From Bradyrhizobium japonicum USDA 6 (GTDB lineage Bacteria > Pseudomonadota > Alphaproteobacteria > Rhizobiales > Xanthobacteraceae): 64,000 nucleotides of DNA. Location of the stretch: the NCBI RefSeq assembly GCF_000284375.1, contig NC_017249.1, positions 5,992,001-6,056,000 of the forward strand, read 5' to 3'. The stretch's first letter is position 1. Each line of letters starts with the position of its first letter. The position numbers and the translations under genes are program-made. Shown one piece after another: positions 35,795 to 45,050 of the stretch. The notes under the pieces are model-generated. The model saw nothing but the letters and a program-made list of their open reading frames with translations. It did no database searches and was not told the DNA's origin.

Positions 35795-37162
35795 ATGTCG
35801 ACATCGGTGAACGCAGGCAGCCGTCTGGATCGGCTGCCGATCGGGCCATTCCACCGCCGCATCATGCTGCTGATCGGCATCGGAATGTTTTTCGACGGTT
35901 TCGACATCTATATCGCCGGGACCGTGCTCAGCGTCACGCTGAAGACAGGCTTTTCGACCCTCGCCCAGAACGCGGTTTTCATCTCCGCGACCTTCGTCGG
36001 CATGATGCTGGGATCATTCGGAACCGGCTTCCTCGGCGACCGCTACGGACGCCGCTTCACCTATCAATTCAATTTGCTCCTTTTCGGCGTTGCCTCCCTT
36101 GCCGCGGCGTTCTCGCCGAACATGGCTTTCCTGATCGCCTGCCGCTTCGTGATGGGCGTTGGGTTAGGTGCGGAGAACGTCGTCGGCTATTCGACGATGA
36201 CGGAATTCGTGCCCGCGCGCACCCGCGGCAAATGGCTCGGCTTCACCACCGTGTGCGTCGTCACCGGCTTGCCCGTGGCGCTATTGGTCGCGTCCGTGGT
36301 GGTTCCGCAATTCGGCTGGCGCTCCATGTTCGTGCTCGGCGGCGTCGGCGCGCTCGTGGTGTGGTACATGCGCAAGTCGCTGCCGGAATCGCCGCGCTGG
36401 CTGGAAGCGGTGGGACGCACCGCTGAAGCAGAAGCACTGATGCAAGCCATCGAGAAGGAAGCGGCACAGGGCCAGCCCCTGCCTCCTCCCGCGGTCACGA
36501 CACCGGCCCCGGTCGCTGCCGATCTCGGCACGCTGTTCACCGCACCTCTGCTGTCGCGGATGATCGTCGGCGCCGTCTGCCTGATCACGATCAACACCCT
36601 GCTCTATGGCTTCGTGACCTGGCTGCCCGTGTTCTTCGTCAAGCAGGGCCTCTCGATCGCGACCTCGTTCGGCTATTCGCTGTTGATGGCGCTCGGCGCT
36701 CCGATCGGCTCGGCCATCGGTGCGTTGACCGCCGACCGCTGGGGCCGGAAGCCGACCATCATCGGCGCATCCCTGATCACGGTGGCGCTCGGAATTCTCT
36801 ACCCCATGATCTCCGACCCGATCCTGCTGCCGGCCGTGGGCTTCGCGCTGACGGTGCCGATCTATGTGCTGGTCGCCCTCCTGTTCGGCATCTACATCCC
36901 CGAGCTGTTTCCGACCGAGGTCCGCCTGCGTGCGTCCGGCATCGTCAACACGCTGGGCCGCGGCGCCACGATCGTCACGCCGTTCCTCGTTGTCTCGCTG
37001 TTCGAGACGCGCGGCGTGGCGGGCGTCATGGCGCTGATGATCGGGCTGCTGGTGGTGCAGATCATCACGGTCTGGGCGCTTGGCATCGAGCCGCGGCATC
37101 GCAGCCTCGAGGAGCTCAAGGCGGAGGAATCCGCTTCGCCGGTCTTGAAGGAAGCCTCCTGA
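35795..37162 (+). CDS. MFS transporter (sugar/aromatic-acid porter type)
   Basis: This 455-residue, 12-helix inner-membrane protein has FFDGFDIYIAGTVL in helix 1, a motif common in metabolite:H+ symporters of the AAHS/SP type. It has loop motif GFLGDRYGRRF between helices 2 and 3 and GALTADRWGRKPTII in the second half. GIYIPELFPTEVRLRASGIV is the classical sugar-porter segment. A ribosome site AAGGGAG precedes ATG 35795. It lies in the GntR-ALDH operon and probably imports that pathway's substrate. Confidence 0.88.
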   Translation: MSTSVNAGSRLDRLPIGPFHRRIMLLIGIGMFFDGFDIYIAGTVLSVTLKTGFSTLAQNAVFISATFVGMMLGSFGTGFLGDRYGRRFTYQFNLLLFGVASLAAAFSPNMAFLIACRFVMGVGLGAENVVGYSTMTEFVPARTRGKWLGFTTVCVVTGLPVALLVASVVVPQFGWRSMFVLGGVGALVVWYMRKSLPESPRWLEAVGRTAEAEALMQAIEKEAAQGQPLPPPAVTTPAPVAADLGTLFTAPLLSRMIVGAVCLITINTLLYGFVTWLPVFFVKQGLSIATSFGYSLLMALGAPIGSAIGALTADRWGRKPTIIGASLITVALGILYPMISDPILLPAVGFALTVPIYVLVALLFGIYIPELFPTEVRLRASGIVNTLGRGATIVTPFLVVSLFETRGVAGVMALMIGLLVVQIITVWALGIEPRHRSLEELKAEESASPVLKEAS

Positions 37163-37187
37163 GGGGCTGCCGGACGAGCACGGCCTG

Positions 37188-37300
37188 CATGGTTCGAGAC
37201 GCCCGCCCTGGGCGGGCTCCTCACCATGAGGGTCTGATATCTCGCCGCAAAACGCGATCTCATCCTGAGGGCCCGCCGCAGGCGGGCGTCCCGAAGGATG
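37188..37300. repeat. Pair of inverted Rhizobiales palindromic repeats
   Basis: CATGGTTCGAGACGCCCGCC (37188 on) through CATGAGG (to about 37231), and CATCCTGAGGGCCCGCCGCA (37261 on) to CGAAGGATG (37300), are two copies of a GC-rich hairpin unit in opposite orientation. Each folds on itself (GCCCGCC/GGCGGGC cores). Such CCTCATGG/CGAACCATG and CATCCTGAGG/CGAAGGATG units are common between Bradyrhizobium genes. They lie just after the MFS stop and may also act as transcript 3' ends. Confidence 0.65.
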
Positions 37301-37312
37301 GGCCGCAGCGTC

Positions 37313-37399
37313 GTAGCCCGGATCAAGCGATAGCGTAATCCGGGTCATGCATCCGCGTCGGGATATCTCCCGGATTGCGCTACGCTCCATCCGGGCTAC
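37313..37399. repeat. Large inverted repeat (GTAGCCCGGAT...ATCCGGGCTAC)
   Basis: The left arm runs from GTAGCCCGGATCAAGCGATA to CCGGG near 37344. The right arm runs from about 37367 (CTCCCGGATTGCGCTACGCT) to CCGGGCTAC at 37399. Arms are largely complementary over about 30 bases with a 20-base loop containing CATCCGCGTCGGG. It matches a widespread rhizobial intergenic repeat type and ends 21 bases before the first amidase ATG, so it could influence that gene's leader. Confidence 0.6.
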
Positions 37400-37419
37400 A
37401 AGGTCTCAGCCGGGATACA

Positions 37420-38919
37420 ATGGAGCTCGTGATGACCGCAGATGCCGCTGACCTGGACTACGGCTCGATCAGCACACTTCTGAGCGCGCTGCACGCGCGC
37501 AAAGTGTCGGCGTCCGAGTTGCTCGCGCATACGATCGCGCGCATCGAGGCGCTGGACGGGCGCATCAACGCGATCATCGTCCGCGATTTCGATCGCGCGA
37601 GAGAGGCCGCGCGCGCCGCCGATGCCGCGCTTGGCCGCGGCGAGAGGCTGCCGCTGCTCGGCATTCCCGTGACCTTGAAAGAACCGTTCAACGTCGCCGG
37701 CCTGCCGACGACATGGGGCTTCCCACATTTCAGGGATTTCATGCCTGCGGAAGATGCCCTTGTCGTCTCGCGGTTGAAGGCGGCAGGCGCCGTCATCATC
37801 GGCAAGACCAACATCCCGATCGGCTTGCGGGATTTCCAGAGCTACAACGACATCCACGGGACCACGAACAATCCGTGGGACCTCGGCCGGTCGCCCGGCG
37901 GCTCCTCCGGCGGATCGGGCGCAGCGCTGGCCGCAGGTTTCGGTCCACTCTCGATCGGCTCGGACATCGGCGGCTCGATCCGGGTGCCTGCGCATTTCTG
38001 CGGCGTGTTCGGACACAAGCCAAGCCTCGGCCTGGTCCCGCTGCGCGGCTACAGCCTGCCCCCGGCACCGCCCGTCCCCGGCCAGGGCGATCTCGCGGTC
38101 GTCGGCCCGATGGCGCGCACCGCCTCCGACCTCGCGCTGGCGCTCGACGTGATTGCCGGCCCCGACGAGACGCGCGACGGGATCGGCTATCGCCTGGCCC
38201 TGCCCGCCCCGCGGCATGACCATCTCAAGGATTTCAGGATCCTCGTAATCGATACGCATCCGCTGATGCCAACGGGCGATGCCGTGCGTTCAGCCATCGG
38301 GCGATTGGCCGACCGGCTCGACAAATCTGGCGCGCGGGTCGCGCGCGCAAGCACGGCACTGCCCGACCTCGCCGACTCCGCACGGCTCTACATGAAGCTG
38401 TTGAACGCAGCGCGAAGCCCGCGCCTGACACCGGCCGCCCTCGCAGAGGCGCAAGGAGTTGCCGCGGCACTCTCGCCCGACGACCGCAGCCTGCAGGCCG
38501 AGCGCTCCCGCGGCTGGGGCATGATCCATCGCGACTGGCTCGCGATGGACGCGGCCCGCTTGCAGTTGCAGCAGCGGTGGCAGCAGTTCTTCCGCGAGTT
38601 CGACGCGGTGATCTATCCGGCTGCCGCCGTGCCGGCCTTTCCGCACGATCATTCCGAGCCGTTCGACGCGCGGCAACTGGACATCGACGGAAAGCTTCAT
38701 CCCTATGCCGATGCGTGCTTCATCTGGGCCGATCCCGCTTCGACCTGCGGACTGCCTGCGACAGCCGTTCCAATCGAGCGCACGCCCTCGGGCTTGCCGA
38801 TCGGCGTCCAGATCATCGGGCCTTATCTCGAGGACCGCACGACGATTGCGCTGGCCGGACTGATTGAGCGCGAGTTCGGTGGCTTCGTGCCGCCGCCGTC
38901 GCTGCAATCCTCAAAATGA
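37420..38919 (+). CDS. Amidase (amidase-signature family)
   Basis: This hydrolase of about 499 residues has the Ser-cisSer-Lys triad: Lys in LGIPVTLKEPFNVAG, then SPGGSSGGSGAALAAG and SIGSDIGGSIRVPAH. The amidase-signature domain spans residues 60-480 and ends with the conserved GLPIGVQIIGPYLEDR. Two starts are possible: ATG 37420 and ATG 37432; the latter has a better GGAG spacing. It follows the ALDH-MFS genes, separated by repeats, and may release ammonia from an amide related to that pathway. The true substrate is unknown. Confidence 0.9.
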   Translation: MELVMTADAADLDYGSISTLLSALHARKVSASELLAHTIARIEALDGRINAIIVRDFDRAREAARAADAALGRGERLPLLGIPVTLKEPFNVAGLPTTWGFPHFRDFMPAEDALVVSRLKAAGAVIIGKTNIPIGLRDFQSYNDIHGTTNNPWDLGRSPGGSSGGSGAALAAGFGPLSIGSDIGGSIRVPAHFCGVFGHKPSLGLVPLRGYSLPPAPPVPGQGDLAVVGPMARTASDLALALDVIAGPDETRDGIGYRLALPAPRHDHLKDFRILVIDTHPLMPTGDAVRSAIGRLADRLDKSGARVARASTALPDLADSARLYMKLLNAARSPRLTPAALAEAQGVAAALSPDDRSLQAERSRGWGMIHRDWLAMDAARLQLQQRWQQFFREFDAVIYPAAAVPAFPHDHSEPFDARQLDIDGKLHPYADACFIWADPASTCGLPATAVPIERTPSGLPIGVQIIGPYLEDRTTIALAGLIEREFGGFVPPPSLQSSK

Positions 38920-38935
38920 CAACGGCCGGCGGCCG

Positions 38936-39541
38936 TCACGTTCTGTCGGCCGACTGCGCCTCGACCGCCTGCACGGCCACGATCGCCACCTGCCGCAACG
39001 CCTCGCGGTCGGAGCCTGAGGACGCCATCACGCCCATGCCGACCGAGACGGCCGAGACGTAGCGCGCGAGCGCGGCGGGATCGGAGCTCGGCTTGAGATC
39101 GCCTTCGGCCTTGGCGCGAACAAAACGGTCGCGGAGCTGGTCTTCGTTCTGGGCGCGGCGGGCGGCGAGCTCGAAGGGGACGTTCTCGGAGCCGGTGCCG
39201 CAGGCGATGCCGCCCTGCACGAGCAGGCAGCCGGGCGGATTGGCGGGATCGGTCTGCTTGTCGGCGATGCCCATCAGCATCCGCTCGGCGACGTCGCGGG
39301 CGGTGGGTGCGGCAACCACCTCGTTCATCCAGACGCCCCGCAATTTGGTGTAACGGTCGAGTGCGGCCTTGAGCAGGCCTTCCTTGTTGCCGAAGCAGGC
39401 GTAAAGGCTCGGGGGATTGATGCCCATGGCCTCGGTGAGCTGGGCAATGGTGGCGCCCTCATAGCCATGGCGCCAAAACACTTCCATCGCCTGGTCCAAC
39501 GCCGTTTCGGCGTCGAATTCGCGGGGGCGTCCCATGCCCAT
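38936..39541 (-). CDS. TetR/AcrR family transcriptional regulator of the RND system
   Basis: This 201-residue protein has an N-terminal HTH: GRPREFDAETALDQAMEVFW, YEGATIAQLTEAMGINPPSL, YACFGNKEGLL. The C-terminal ligand domain has LVQGGIACGTGSENVPF, common in TetR proteins near transporters. Start at 39541 or, two residues in, at 39535. It is encoded divergently from the second RND efflux operon with a perfect dyad near the adaptor start, so it is the likely repressor. Confidence 0.88.
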   Translation of the reverse strand: MGMGRPREFDAETALDQAMEVFWRHGYEGATIAQLTEAMGINPPSLYACFGNKEGLLKAALDRYTKLRGVWMNEVVAAPTARDVAERMLMGIADKQTDPANPPGCLLVQGGIACGTGSENVPFELAARRAQNEDQLRDRFVRAKAEGDLKPSSDPAALARYVSAVSVGMGVMASSGSDREALRQVAIVAVQAVEAQSADRT

Positions 39542-39711
39542 GTGCCTGTCTCCTCGGAATTCACGTTCTGCCTGAAGCTTAACGCCGAATCCTATCTATT
39601 TGTTCTAGCTTTATTTTCTCTGCCGTCTTCCAATTCTTGCGGTATGCCGCTACAATTTTCTTAGTGAATGGTACATAAGTATCTTGCACTGCGACATCCA
39701 GCTCCACATCT

Positions 39712-39725
39712 GTAGTGAACACTAC
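39712..39725. promoter_or_regulatory. GTAGTG-AA-CACTAC dyad, probable TetR operator
   Basis: A perfect inverted repeat with six-base arms lies at 39712-39717 and 39720-39725, 17 bases before the adaptor ATG and overlapping its leader. It sits in the AT-richer intergenic region shared with the divergent TetR gene. A repressor bound here would block the efflux operon. Confidence 0.55.
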
Positions 39726-39742
39726 ATATCTGGAGCGCGCAA

Positions 39743-40987
39743 ATGCATCCCTCGCAAAACTCCCCCCGCACCGGCCGTTTCCGCCGCCTTCTCGGCGGCG
39801 CCGCCATTGTTGGCGCCCTCGCCGTGGCCGGCTCGATCGCGACCGGCCACTACTTCCGTGCAGCCCAGGCCACCGCAACGGCCGCCGCTGCCGAGCAGGC
39901 CGTCCCTGTCACGGTCGCGCTGATCGAACCGAAGCAGACGGTGCTCTGGGACGATTTCTCCGGCCGGCTCGAGGCCATCGACCGCGTCGAGCTTCGTCCC
40001 CGCGTTGCCGGTGCGATCCTTGCGACCAACTTCACCGAAGGCGCGCTGGTGAAGGCCGGCGACGTGCTGTTCAAGATCGATCCGGCGCCTTACGCAGCGG
40101 AGGTCGACAAGGCCAACGCCCAGCTCGAGGCTGCCAAAGCGCGCGTCGTGTTCACCCAGAGCGAGCTCGAGCGCGGCGCGCAGCTGGTCGGCAACGCCGT
40201 GGTCACGCGGCGTGACTACGACCAGCGCGACAATGCCAATCGCGAAGCCATCGCCAACGTGAAGGCGGCCGAAGCGACGCTCCAGACCGCAAAGCTCAAT
40301 CTCGACTACACCGAAGTGCGTGCGCCCGTGGACGGCCGCGTCGGCAAGTTCGAGATCACCGTCGGCAATCTCGTCGCCGCCGGCACCGCCTCCCCGGTGC
40401 TGACCTCGCTGGTGTCGGTCAATCCGATCTACGCCTCGTTCGATGCGGATGAAGAGGTCGTGCTGCGCGCGCTGAACTCGATCGCGGATGCCTCCGGCCA
40501 ACGCGGCAAGCTCGACCAGATCCCGGTGGAAATGACGACATCCGGCGGCCTCTCGGCGAAGGGCCACATCCAGCTCATCGACAACCAGGTCAACGGCCAG
40601 AGCGGCACCATCCGGGTCCGCGCAGTGTTTCGGAACGAGGACGGGCGTCTCATCCCCGGCCAGTTCGCCCGCGTACGCATGGGCCAGCCGAAGCAGCAGA
40701 CGCTGGTGATGATCGACGAGCGCGCGATCGGCACCGACCAGGACAAGAAGTTCGTGATGGGGGTCGGCGACGACAGCCGTGCGGTCTATCGGCCGATAAC
40801 GCTCGGCGGCTCGGTCGACGGCCTGCGCATCGTGACGGCGGGGCTGAAGCCCGGCGATCGCATCATCGTCAACGGCCTGCAGCGCGTGCGTCCGGGCGCC
40901 CTCCTCAAGACGGAGGTCGCGGCGATGGGTGCGCGTGGACCGCAGCAGGCTTCCAACCACAGCAACCAGGACGTGGTGCAACGCTAG
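39743..40987 (+). CDS. RND efflux periplasmic adaptor (MexE/AcrA-like)
   Basis: This 414-residue adaptor has an N-terminal anchor (RRLLGGAAIVGALAVAGSIA). Its lipoyl/barrel parts contain VELRPRVAGAILATNFTEGA, the coiled coil KANAQLEAAKARVVF and the returning NLDYTEVRAPVDGRVGKFEI. The C-terminal domain contains DGLRIVTAGLKPGDRIIVNG. GGAG lies eight bases before the ATG. It is followed 134 bases later by its pump gene, with a hairpin between. Probably TetR-controlled from 38936. No outer-membrane channel gene is adjacent. Confidence 0.92.
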   Translation: MHPSQNSPRTGRFRRLLGGAAIVGALAVAGSIATGHYFRAAQATATAAAAEQAVPVTVALIEPKQTVLWDDFSGRLEAIDRVELRPRVAGAILATNFTEGALVKAGDVLFKIDPAPYAAEVDKANAQLEAAKARVVFTQSELERGAQLVGNAVVTRRDYDQRDNANREAIANVKAAEATLQTAKLNLDYTEVRAPVDGRVGKFEITVGNLVAAGTASPVLTSLVSVNPIYASFDADEEVVLRALNSIADASGQRGKLDQIPVEMTTSGGLSAKGHIQLIDNQVNGQSGTIRVRAVFRNEDGRLIPGQFARVRMGQPKQQTLVMIDERAIGTDQDKKFVMGVGDDSRAVYRPITLGGSVDGLRIVTAGLKPGDRIIVNGLQRVRPGALLKTEVAAMGARGPQQASNHSNQDVVQR

Positions 40988-40993
40988 TTACAT

Positions 40994-41018
40994 CATTCCG
41001 GGCCGCGCGCCCGGAATG
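40994..41018. repeat. CATTCCGGG...CCCGGAATG hairpin between adaptor and pump genes
   Basis: CATTCCGGG (40994-41002) and CCCGGAATG (41010-41018) form a perfect nine-base stem with a GC-rich loop. A related ATTCCGGG and CCCGGGT pair follows at 41051-41087. Such units are frequent intergenic repeats in these genomes and could tune expression between the two genes. Confidence 0.5.
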
Positions 41019-41121
41019 ACCAAGTCATAGCGACCAAGACATCGCATCTCGATTCCGGGTTCGTGGGCGCAGCCTGCGTCCCGGGTAACGGGAGAGCTGT
41101 CTCTCGCGTAGGGGCAAAGCC

Positions 41122-44100
41122 ATGAATCTCTCAAAGTTCTTCATCGACCGTCCGATCTTCGCCGGCGTGCTGTCCGTCCTGATCTTCCTCGCGGGCCTGA
41201 TCTCGCTGTTCGCGATGCCGATCTCGGAATATCCGGACGTGGTGCCGCCCTCGGTGCTGGTGCGCGCGACCTATCCCGGCGCCAATCCCAAGGTGATCGC
41301 CGAGACGGTGGCAACCCCGATCGAGGAGCAGATCAACGGCGTCGAAGGCATGCTCTACATGTCGAGCCAGGCGACCACCGATGGCGCGATGACGCTGACG
41401 GTGACGTTCCGGCTCGGCACCGATCCCGACAAGGCGACGCAGCTGGTGCAGAACCGCGTGCAGCAGGCCGAACCGCGGCTGCCGGCCGTGGTGCGCCAGC
41501 TCGGCATCATCACCAAGAAATCGTCCCCCGACCTCACCATGGTCGTGCATCTGCTGTCGCCGAACAACCGCTACGACATGACGTATTTGCGCAACTATGC
41601 CGTGCTCAACGTCAAGGACCGGCTGGCGCGCATCGACGGTGTCGGCGACGTCCAGCTCTACGGCGCCGGCGACTATTCGATGCGGGTCTGGGTCGATCCG
41701 CAGAAGGCCGCCGAGCATGGCCTGACCGCGAGCGACATCGTCAAGTCGATCCAGGCGCAGAACGTCGAAGCCGCCGCCGGCGTCGTCGGCTCCTCCCCCA
41801 ATGTCAAGGGCATCGACCTGCAACTCTCCGTCAATGCGGAAGGACGGCTCGCGAACGAGGAGCAGTTCGGCGACATCGTGGTCAAGACCGGCACGCGCGG
41901 CGAGGTGGTGCGCTTACGCGACGTCGCCCGCATCGAGCTTGGCGCGTCCGAATACGGCCTGCGCTCGCTGCTCGACAACAAGCAGGCGGTGGCGATCCCG
42001 ATCTTCCAGGCGCCGGGCTCCAACGCGCTCGAGATCTCCGACCACGTCCGCGCCACAATGGCCGAGATCAAGAAGAACATGCCGGAGGGCGTGTCCTACC
42101 AGATCGTCTACGATCCCACCCAGTTCGTGCGCTCCTCGATCGAGGCCGTCATCCACACGCTGCTGGAGGCGATCGCGCTGGTGGTGCTGGTGGTGATCCT
42201 GTTCCTCCAGACCTGGCGCGCCTCGATCATTCCGCTGCTCGCGGTGCCGGTGTCGATCGTCGGCACCTTCGCGGTGATGCACGTGTTCGGCTTCTCCATC
42301 AACGCGCTCAGCCTGTTCGGTCTCGTGCTCGCGATCGGCATCGTCGTCGACGACGCCATCGTCGTGGTCGAGAACGTCGAGCGCAACATCGAGGGTGGCC
42401 TCTCGCCGCGCGACGCGACCTACCAGGCGATGCGCGAGGTCTCCGGCCCGATCATCGCGATCGCGATGGTGCTGATCGCGGTGTTCGTGCCGCTCGCCTT
42501 CATCTCCGGCCTGACCGGTCAGTTCTACAAGCAGTTCGCGCTGACCATCGCGATCTCGACCGTGATCTCCGCCGTCAACTCGCTGACGCTCTCGCCGGCC
42601 CTGTCGGCGCTGCTGCTCAAGGGCCACAACGAGCCGAAGGACCGGCTGACGATCATCATGGAAAAGAGCCTCGGCTGGTTCTTCCGCGGCTTCAACAAGG
42701 CCTTCACGCGTTCATCGGAGAATTACAGCGGCACCGTGACCAAGGTGATCTCGGGCAAGGCCGCGGTGATGGGCCTCTATGTCGTGCTGGTCGGCCTCAC
42801 CGCCTTCCTGTTCCAGCAGGTGCCGAGCGGCTTCGTGCCGGGCCAGGACAAGCAGTACCTGGTCGGCTTCTCGCGGCTGCCTGACGGCGCAACGCTCGAC
42901 CGTACCGAAGAGGTGATCCGCAAGATGAGCGACATCGCGCTGACCCAGCCCGGCGTCGAGAGCTCCGTCGCGTTCCCCGGCCTGTCCATCTCGGGCTTCA
43001 CCAACTCGTCCAATGCCGGCATCGTGTTCTCGACGCTGAAACCGTTCGACGAGCGCAAGGGTCCGGCCCTGAGCGGGAACGCGATCGCGGCCGATCTGAA
43101 CAAGAAATATTCCGGCATCCAGGAAGCCTTCATCGCCATGTTCCCGCCGCCGCCGGTCAACGGGCTCGGCACCATCGGCGGCTTCAAGCTCCAGATCGAG
43201 GACCGCGCCGGTCTCGGCTATGAAGCGCTGAACGAGGCGACGAAAGCGTTCATGGCGGCGATGCAGAAGGCGCCGGAGATCGCCGGCGTGTTCTCGAGCT
43301 TCCAGGTCAACGTGCCCCAGCTATTCGCCGACATCGACCGCACCAAGGCGCTGCAGCTCGGCGTGCCCGTGACCGAGGTGTTCAACACGCTGCAGATCTA
43401 CCTCGGTTCCTACTACGTCAACGACTTCAACAAGTTCGGTCGCACCTACTCCGTCTACGTCCAGGCCGACGCGCCGTTCCGCGCCCGCGCCGACGACATC
43501 AGGCAGTTGAAGGTGCGCTCGTCCTCCGGCGACATGGTGCCGCTGTCGGCGCTGCTGACGATCCGCCAGAGCGCCGGACCGGAGCGTGCGATCCGCTACA
43601 ACGGCTTTTTGTCGTCCGACATCAACGCGGCTGCTGCGCCCGGCTTTTCATCGGGCCAGGCGCAGGAGGTCGCGACGCGGATCGCGGCGGAGACGTTGCC
43701 GCCCGGCTTTGCCTTCGAATGGACCGACCTGACCTATCAGGAGTTCATCGCCGGCAATTCCGGCCTCTGGGTGTTTCCGCTGGCGATCCTGCTGGTGTTC
43801 CTGGTGCTGGCCGCGCTCTACGAGAGCCTGACCTTGCCGCTCTCGATCATCATGATCGTGCCGATGGGCCTGTTGGCGGCGATGTTCGGCGTCTGGATCT
43901 CGAAGGGTGACAACAACGTCTTCACCCAGATCGGCTTGATCGTGCTGGTCGGCCTCTCGGCCAAGAACGCGATCCTGATCGTCGAATTCGCGCGTGAGCT
44001 CGAATTCGCCGGACGCACGCCGATCCGGGCCGCGATCGAGGCGAGCCGACTGCGGCTCCGTCCGATCCTGATGACGTCGATGGCGTTCATCATGGGCGTC

Positions 44101-44310
44101 TTGCCGCTGGTGCTCTCGACCGGCGCGGGCTCGGAAATGCGGCGCGCGATGGGCGTCGCGGTGTTCTCCGGCATGATCGGCGTCACCGTGTTCGGCCTGT
44201 TCCTGACGCCGGTGTTCTATGTGCTGCTCCGGACCGTCACCGGCATGAAGCCGCTGACGCATCACGGCAGCGACACCAGCGCGGCGCCCGTGCAAAGCAT
44301 CGGGCACTAG
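41122..44310 (+). CDS. RND multidrug efflux permease (MexF/AcrB-like, HAE1)
   Basis: This 1062-residue inner-membrane exporter starts MNLSKFFIDRPIFAGVLSVL, typical of HAE1 pumps. TM4 carries the proton-relay acids in GIVVDDAIVVVENVERN. Two porter domains and 12 helices are complete, with FVPGQDKQYLVGFSRLPDGA in the second porter region and GLSAKNAILIVEFA in TM10-11. It works with the adaptor encoded upstream. Its stop codon overlaps the stop of the convergent TauE-like gene by three bases. Confidence 0.93.
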   Translation: MNLSKFFIDRPIFAGVLSVLIFLAGLISLFAMPISEYPDVVPPSVLVRATYPGANPKVIAETVATPIEEQINGVEGMLYMSSQATTDGAMTLTVTFRLGTDPDKATQLVQNRVQQAEPRLPAVVRQLGIITKKSSPDLTMVVHLLSPNNRYDMTYLRNYAVLNVKDRLARIDGVGDVQLYGAGDYSMRVWVDPQKAAEHGLTASDIVKSIQAQNVEAAAGVVGSSPNVKGIDLQLSVNAEGRLANEEQFGDIVVKTGTRGEVVRLRDVARIELGASEYGLRSLLDNKQAVAIPIFQAPGSNALEISDHVRATMAEIKKNMPEGVSYQIVYDPTQFVRSSIEAVIHTLLEAIALVVLVVILFLQTWRASIIPLLAVPVSIVGTFAVMHVFGFSINALSLFGLVLAIGIVVDDAIVVVENVERNIEGGLSPRDATYQAMREVSGPIIAIAMVLIAVFVPLAFISGLTGQFYKQFALTIAISTVISAVNSLTLSPALSALLLKGHNEPKDRLTIIMEKSLGWFFRGFNKAFTRSSENYSGTVTKVISGKAAVMGLYVVLVGLTAFLFQQVPSGFVPGQDKQYLVGFSRLPDGATLDRTEEVIRKMSDIALTQPGVESSVAFPGLSISGFTNSSNAGIVFSTLKPFDERKGPALSGNAIAADLNKKYSGIQEAFIAMFPPPPVNGLGTIGGFKLQIEDRAGLGYEALNEATKAFMAAMQKAPEIAGVFSSFQVNVPQLFADIDRTKALQLGVPVTEVFNTLQIYLGSYYVNDFNKFGRTYSVYVQADAPFRARADDIRQLKVRSSSGDMVPLSALLTIRQSAGPERAIRYNGFLSSDINAAAAPGFSSGQAQEVATRIAAETLPPGFAFEWTDLTYQEFIAGNSGLWVFPLAILLVFLVLAALYESLTLPLSIIMIVPMGLLAAMFGVWISKGDNNVFTQIGLIVLVGLSAKNAILIVEFARELEFAGRTPIRAAIEASRLRLRPILMTSMAFIMGVLPLVLSTGAGSEMRRAMGVAVFSGMIGVTVFGLFLTPVFYVLLRTVTGMKPLTHHGSDTSAAPVQSIGH

Positions 44311-45035
44311 ATCAGGGAAATCCCCGAGAGCAACAACAGAACGAGCACGGTCTTGCGAAAGACCGTCTCGTTGACCCGGTGAAAGGCGATCACACCGAGC
44401 ACCGAGCCGGCGAACAGTGCCGGCAGGCTGATCGCGAGGTCGACGAACACCTTCGACGACAGGTCCTGGTGCCCGACCAGCAGCACGATCGCGAAGACCT
44501 GCATCGCGGCGATGAAGGGCTGCACCAAGCCGCGCTGCTCGCTCTTGGGCATGCCACGCATGTCGCACCAGATCGTGGGGATCGCACCAGGCATCGCGGT
44601 GAGGCCGCCGACCAGCCCTCCTCCGAACCCGATCAGTGCGACCCAGGGCCGGCCGACGGCTTCGCCCGCCGTGACCAGCGTCGGCCGCAGCAGCATGTAG
44701 GCGGCGTAGAGCGCGACGATGATACCGAAGCCGCGCCGGAGCAGATGCGTGTCCGTGGATTGCAGCAGCGACACCGCAATGGGAACGCCGATCAATCCGC
44801 CGACGATCAGCAGCAGACTGCCCTCCCACCGGATGCTGCGCCGAAGCGCCCACAGATTGGTGGCCTGCACGCCGATGCTGCACGCCATCATCAGCGGCAC
44901 AGCCTCCAGCGGCTGAAACACGCGAAGCAGAATCGCGCCCGCCACGGCCGAGAACGCGAAGCCCGAGAGCCCCGAGACGAAGGCGCCGGCGAACACGGCG
45001 ACGCTCACCAGAAGGCTGGTCGTGATATCAGGCAC
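44307..45035 (-). CDS. TauE/SafE family sulfite/organosulfur exporter-like membrane protein
   Basis: This 242-residue protein is almost entirely hydrophobic, with about seven to eight helices. It has the family repeats VFAGAFVSGLSGFAFSAVAG near the N-terminus and IGFGGGLVGGLTAMPGAIPT in the middle. Members export sulfite, sulfoacetate or related anions, but many have unknown substrates. It converges on the RND pump gene with overlapping stops; no sulfur genes are nearby. Confidence 0.85.
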   Translation of the reverse strand: MPDITTSLLVSVAVFAGAFVSGLSGFAFSAVAGAILLRVFQPLEAVPLMMACSIGVQATNLWALRRSIRWEGSLLLIVGGLIGVPIAVSLLQSTDTHLLRRGFGIIVALYAAYMLLRPTLVTAGEAVGRPWVALIGFGGGLVGGLTAMPGAIPTIWCDMRGMPKSEQRGLVQPFIAAMQVFAIVLLVGHQDLSSKVFVDLAISLPALFAGSVLGVIAFHRVNETVFRKTVLVLLLLSGISLI

Positions 45036-45050
45036 GATGCGCTCTCCGGG

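Noticed and set aside
37188..37399. CRISPR array
   Set aside because: The repeats are palindromic hairpins of differing length, inverted to each other, with no regular spacers and no cas genes.
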